DNA from: a virus
Length of the DNA stretch: 40,703 bases
Strand: one strand, 5' to 3'
IMG/VR virus record: IMGVR_UViG_3300030616_000011
Span: 1-40,703 of that record
Part shown: piece after piece, positions 38,389 to 40,703 of the stretch
How positions within the stretch are numbered: position 1 is the stretch's first letter
How the letters are laid out: every line of letters starts with the position of its first letter
Position numbers and translations under genes: made by a program
The notes under the pieces: generated by a model
What the model was told of the DNA's origin: nothing
Seen by the model: the letters and a program-made list of their open reading frames with translations, nothing else
The model's database searches: none

Positions 38389-39639
38389 TTAATCCTCCTT
38401 CTTTTTTATTTTATAATATTCATCTTTTGATTTATCAATCTCATATTGTTCTTCTTTTTTCCTTATATGAGTATATTGTTGTTCTTTTGTTTTTACATAA
38501 TCATAAAAATTTTCTAAATCCTTAAGGATTTTGTAGTATTCCTCCTTGGTTTTTTGAAAAGCCAAAGGAAGCCTAAGTAACACTCCAGAAATAACACTAT
38601 CTGTAAGATTAATTGTATCAGAGAGATTCCGGTAGAGGGTTTTTAAAACAGATAGATTATCTGAAAATGTTAAAGTATCTGAGATTTCTCTTTTAAGCGT
38701 GATTTGTTTAGCAAGAGAATCTGATAGTTTGATTGTATCTGAAATTGTTTTGACAATTGATTTAATGGTTGATAAACTATCTGAAACGCTGAGTGTGTCG
38801 TTAATTGTTCTGAAGAAAGATGCTTCTTTTAAAAGAGTATCTGATAAATTAAGCGTATCTGAAATGTTTCGTTGAAGTTTTTTAACTATTGATACGCTGT
38901 CAGTTAGGTTAATGGTATCATTTATTGATTTCAGTATTGCTTTTAGAGAACTAAGGCTGTCTGATAGGTTTATTGTATCTGCTATCGTTCTTATGTAGCT
39001 TGCTTTTTTAGAAAGACTGTCACTAAGGTTAAGCGTATCTCCTAGTGTTTTATGCAAGTCATATGTTTTTGATAGGCTGTCTGAGAGTGATATGGTATCA
39101 TTTATTGATTTCAGTATTGCTTTTAGAGAAATAAGGCTGTCTGATAAATCTATAGTGTCATTAATGCTTTTATGGAGTTCATAATTTTTTGATAGACTAT
39201 CGGATAAATCTATAGTGTCATTAATGCTTTTATGGAGTTCATAATTTTTTGATAGACTATCGGATAAGGTTAAGGTATCTCCAATACTTTCTCGTAAATC
39301 AACTTTTTTAGAAAGGCTATCACTAATATTAATGCTATCATCAATGGTATTCTTAAGTATAAAAATTAAATCAATTTGTTTAGGAGCATGTGTTATATCC
39401 AAAGTATAAGTATCACTAACCATATAGCTACCTGTGGTTGCTTGTACTTGGATTGTATCACCATCTGATACATATTTACTTATTTCAAGCAAATATTTAC
39501 CCCCATTTGATGTCGTTCCTGTTTTTATTCCTTGTCCTTCTGTTGTATCTGTAACTGAAACCGTGAGTCCATCCCATGTCGTACTACCATCCCCATGATA
39601 AACAGTACCACGAACTGTTATCGGAAAAGCAACCGTCAT
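38389..39639 (-). CDS. Repeat fibre protein, 13 x 20 residues
   Basis: A 416-residue protein. Residues 1-95 resemble a carboxypeptidase-regulatory/Ig-like domain (ITVRGTVYHGDGSTTWDGLTVSVTD...GGKYLLEISKYVSDGDTIQVQA). Residues 97-356 are 13 exact-length repeats with the core SINDTIDLSDSLSK. The C-terminal 60 residues are charged and Tyr/Lys-rich (YYKILKDLENFYDYVKTKEQQY), probably a coiled coil. Similar DTINLSDS-type repeats occur in archaeal surface proteins. ATGA coupling links it to the large surface protein. A virion spike or head fibre is likely. Confidence 0.75.
   Translation of the reverse strand: MTVAFPITVRGTVYHGDGSTTWDGLTVSVTDTTEGQGIKTGTTSNGGKYLLEISKYVSDGDTIQVQATTGSYMVSDTYTLDITHAPKQIDLIFILKNTIDDSINISDSLSKKVDLRESIGDTLTLSDSLSKNYELHKSINDTIDLSDSLSKNYELHKSINDTIDLSDSLISLKAILKSINDTISLSDSLSKTYDLHKTLGDTLNLSDSLSKKASYIRTIADTINLSDSLSSLKAILKSINDTINLTDSVSIVKKLQRNISDTLNLSDTLLKEASFFRTINDTLSVSDSLSTIKSIVKTISDTIKLSDSLAKQITLKREISDTLTFSDNLSVLKTLYRNLSDTINLTDSVISGVLLRLPLAFQKTKEEYYKILKDLENFYDYVKTKEQQYTHIRKKEEQYEIDKSKDEYYKIKKKED
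38572..39351 (-). repeat. 13 tandem 60-bp repeats (coding)
   Basis: All units have 60 bases and encode 20 residues with the invariant core D-T-I/L-x-L/V-S/T-D-S/T/N. Two adjacent copies near 39130-39250 are almost identical at DNA level, pointing to recent duplication; others have diverged. Confidence 0.9.
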
Positions 39640-40703
39640 AATGCACTCACCTCAAAATATCGTGTATTTTCTACTTTTGTTTGAAACACATCATATTGAA
39701 CGATCGTTTCATCAAGCATCCATATTTCAAAATCTTTTATCCAGCAATCCCATCCGAAATATGTCCGATTCCATACACAGAGTTGTTCACCTGCTGTAAG
39801 ATTCGTCTTATCATCTGTTATTGATGATAGATTATTATTCGGAGCACTTATTGTAAGCGTAAATCCTGTAAAATTACTTCCCTTGTTCTGAGTCGTATTA
39901 TCAAGTGTTATATTCCGTTCTGCTGTATATTCAATGTTTGTGTTTTCTGTCATGTTGATTGTCTGGTTTCCACTTGTTCCACCATCTGTTATATAAATTC
40001 TAAGTATGTCAAATGTGTGTACTGTAAAATTATCACCAGAAGTATTATGCGGATGATATTGATACCATAATCCATCTGCATACCAGTCTGTATCATATGT
40101 TCCTGTATCATTCCATAGGCTTATGTTTTCATCTGATGACCATGTTATGTTCTCGAAATCAGAGGCAATAATATCCCCGATTGTATCATTATCTCCCATA
40201 TAGATTATGTAGTCTTCCCCGTAGATTCTATATGTATCACTATAAGTTGTTATACCTGATATGGTTGTGAAATGATAAGTCTCGTTACACCAAGAACCAT
40301 TACCATCTGATATGTTTACACTCCAGTAATAAGTCGCAGAACTGTTCGTGAAGTTACTATTCTGTTGTGTAATGTTAGTACCAGATACCACGCTACTGTT
40401 GGTTGCGAAATCATACCATTGACCAGTAATGGTATCATTGTACCGCCAGGTGGCATTGATTGTGTCACCATCAGTATCCGAGACTATAACATACAGGTCA
40501 GGGGTAGTGGATATATCAATACTACTATTCACAGGAGATTCATCAGATTGCGTAGGCGGTGTATTAGATGGTGGTTCACCGCCTGTTGTCCAGCTTATAT
40601 TCCAAGACCCCATGTTTACACTACTATCGCTGAAGTTTCCATATATCATAACACTAGCATTTGTTACTGAGGATATATCGTCTCCATCCCCATTGAGTCC
40701 GCT
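39636..40703 (-). CDS. Large surface/fibre protein, C-terminal part (continues from 1-2432)
   Basis: This is the last 324 residues of the 1134-residue protein plus the repeated 95 bases. It opens near NMGSWNISWTTGGEPPSNTPPTQSDESPVNSSIDIS, followed by an FnIII/Ig-like domain (STTPDLYVIVSDTDGDTINATWRYND...YYWSVNISDGNGSWCNETYHF), the style of archaeal cell-surface proteins. The end domain has RIYITDGGTSGNQTINMTENTNIEYTAE and a CVWNRTYFGWDCWIKDFEIWMLD block. The TGA overlaps the next ATG (ATGA). The second FnIII-like module is closely similar to the first one in the N-terminal part. Confidence 0.85.
   Translation of the reverse strand, partial: SGLNGDGDDISSVTNASVMIYGNFSDSSVNMGSWNISWTTGGEPPSNTPPTQSDESPVNSSIDISTTPDLYVIVSDTDGDTINATWRYNDTITGQWYDFATNSSVVSGTNITQQNSNFTNSSATYYWSVNISDGNGSWCNETYHFTTISGITTYSDTYRIYGEDYIIYMGDNDTIGDIIASDFENITWSSDENISLWNDTGTYDTDWYADGLWYQYHPHNTSGDNFTVHTFDILRIYITDGGTSGNQTINMTENTNIEYTAERNITLDNTTQNKGSNFTGFTLTISAPNNNLSSITDDKTNLTAGEQLCVWNRTYFGWDCWIKDFEIWMLDETIVQYDVFQTKVENTRYFEVSAL
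40609..40703. repeat. Terminal direct repeat, right copy
   Basis: Identical to bases 1-95; see the left copy. Removing one copy gives the 40,608-bp unit. Confidence 0.97.

Noticed and set aside
1-40703. Integrase, attachment site, transposase or insertion sequence
   Set aside because: I found no recombinase motif, no transposase-like gene and no flanking repeat typical of insertion. The 95-bp end repeat is assembly redundancy.

Overview
The first 95 bases (1-95) recur exactly at the end (40609-40703), so the window is one complete circular or circularly permuted genome of 40,608 bp opened at an arbitrary point. It is a tailed dsDNA virus of probable siphovirus type: large terminase, portal, prohead protease, scaffold, HK97-like major capsid protein, gp10-like head-closure protein, connector, tail terminator, tail tube, frameshifted tail-assembly chaperone, 912-residue tape measure and tail-tip proteins are present, with no contractile sheath. 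The host is most likely an archaeon, perhaps a methanogen or a Thermoplasmata relative. The grounds are Asn/Ser/Thr-rich surface proteins full of N-x-S/T sequons with archaeal-style Ig/FnIII repeats, TATA-like boxes (TTTATATA, TTTTTATA, TATTTAAA) before first genes, and T-rich tracts after genes. This is inference; no gene proves the host.

Two transcription arms diverge from a 1.1-kb non-coding region (19454-20545) that carries iteron families and palindromes and is the probable replication origin. The leftward arm runs from 19453 down to 1, passes through the circle junction and continues from 40608 to 28787. It starts with about 25 small genes (10354-19453: an HTH protein, a membrane HExxH protein, a metallophosphoesterase, many zinc-knuckle microproteins). 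A 318-bp non-coding gap with two dyads (10036-10353) follows, and then the late genes. Late order is TerL, portal, small zinc-ribbon genes, gp10-like, protease, scaffold, MCP, a fibre-like protein, a 1134-residue membrane-anchored surface protein cut by the window ends, a 13x20-residue repeat protein, connector, tail terminator, tail tube, chaperone, tape measure, four tail-tip or fibre proteins, and two small membrane proteins.

The rightward arm (20546-28771) encodes a pyrimidine-dimer-glycosylase-like protein, about 25 small genes, a probable OB-fold protein, a SLOG (DUF2493) protein and, last, a P4/D5-type SF3 helicase, probably the replication initiator. The arms converge on a hairpin-plus-T terminator at 28765-28795. 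No integrase, DNA polymerase or recognisable endolysin is visible.

The unusual features lie in the signals around the small genes: (i) four genes whose frames extend upstream of any ATG/GTG/TTG to an ATA placed behind a purine-rich ribosome-binding sequence; (ii) a repeated leader in front of unrelated small genes in both arms; (iii) four adjacent unrelated genes that begin with the same MSDN(E/K)EI peptide, one of them behind a tandem array of four start-like codons; (iv) the octamer GACAAAAT, found 12 times in one orientation and only in the origin and right arm; (v) a GC-rich 76-nt element that folds as a three-way junction. All counts were made by eye.
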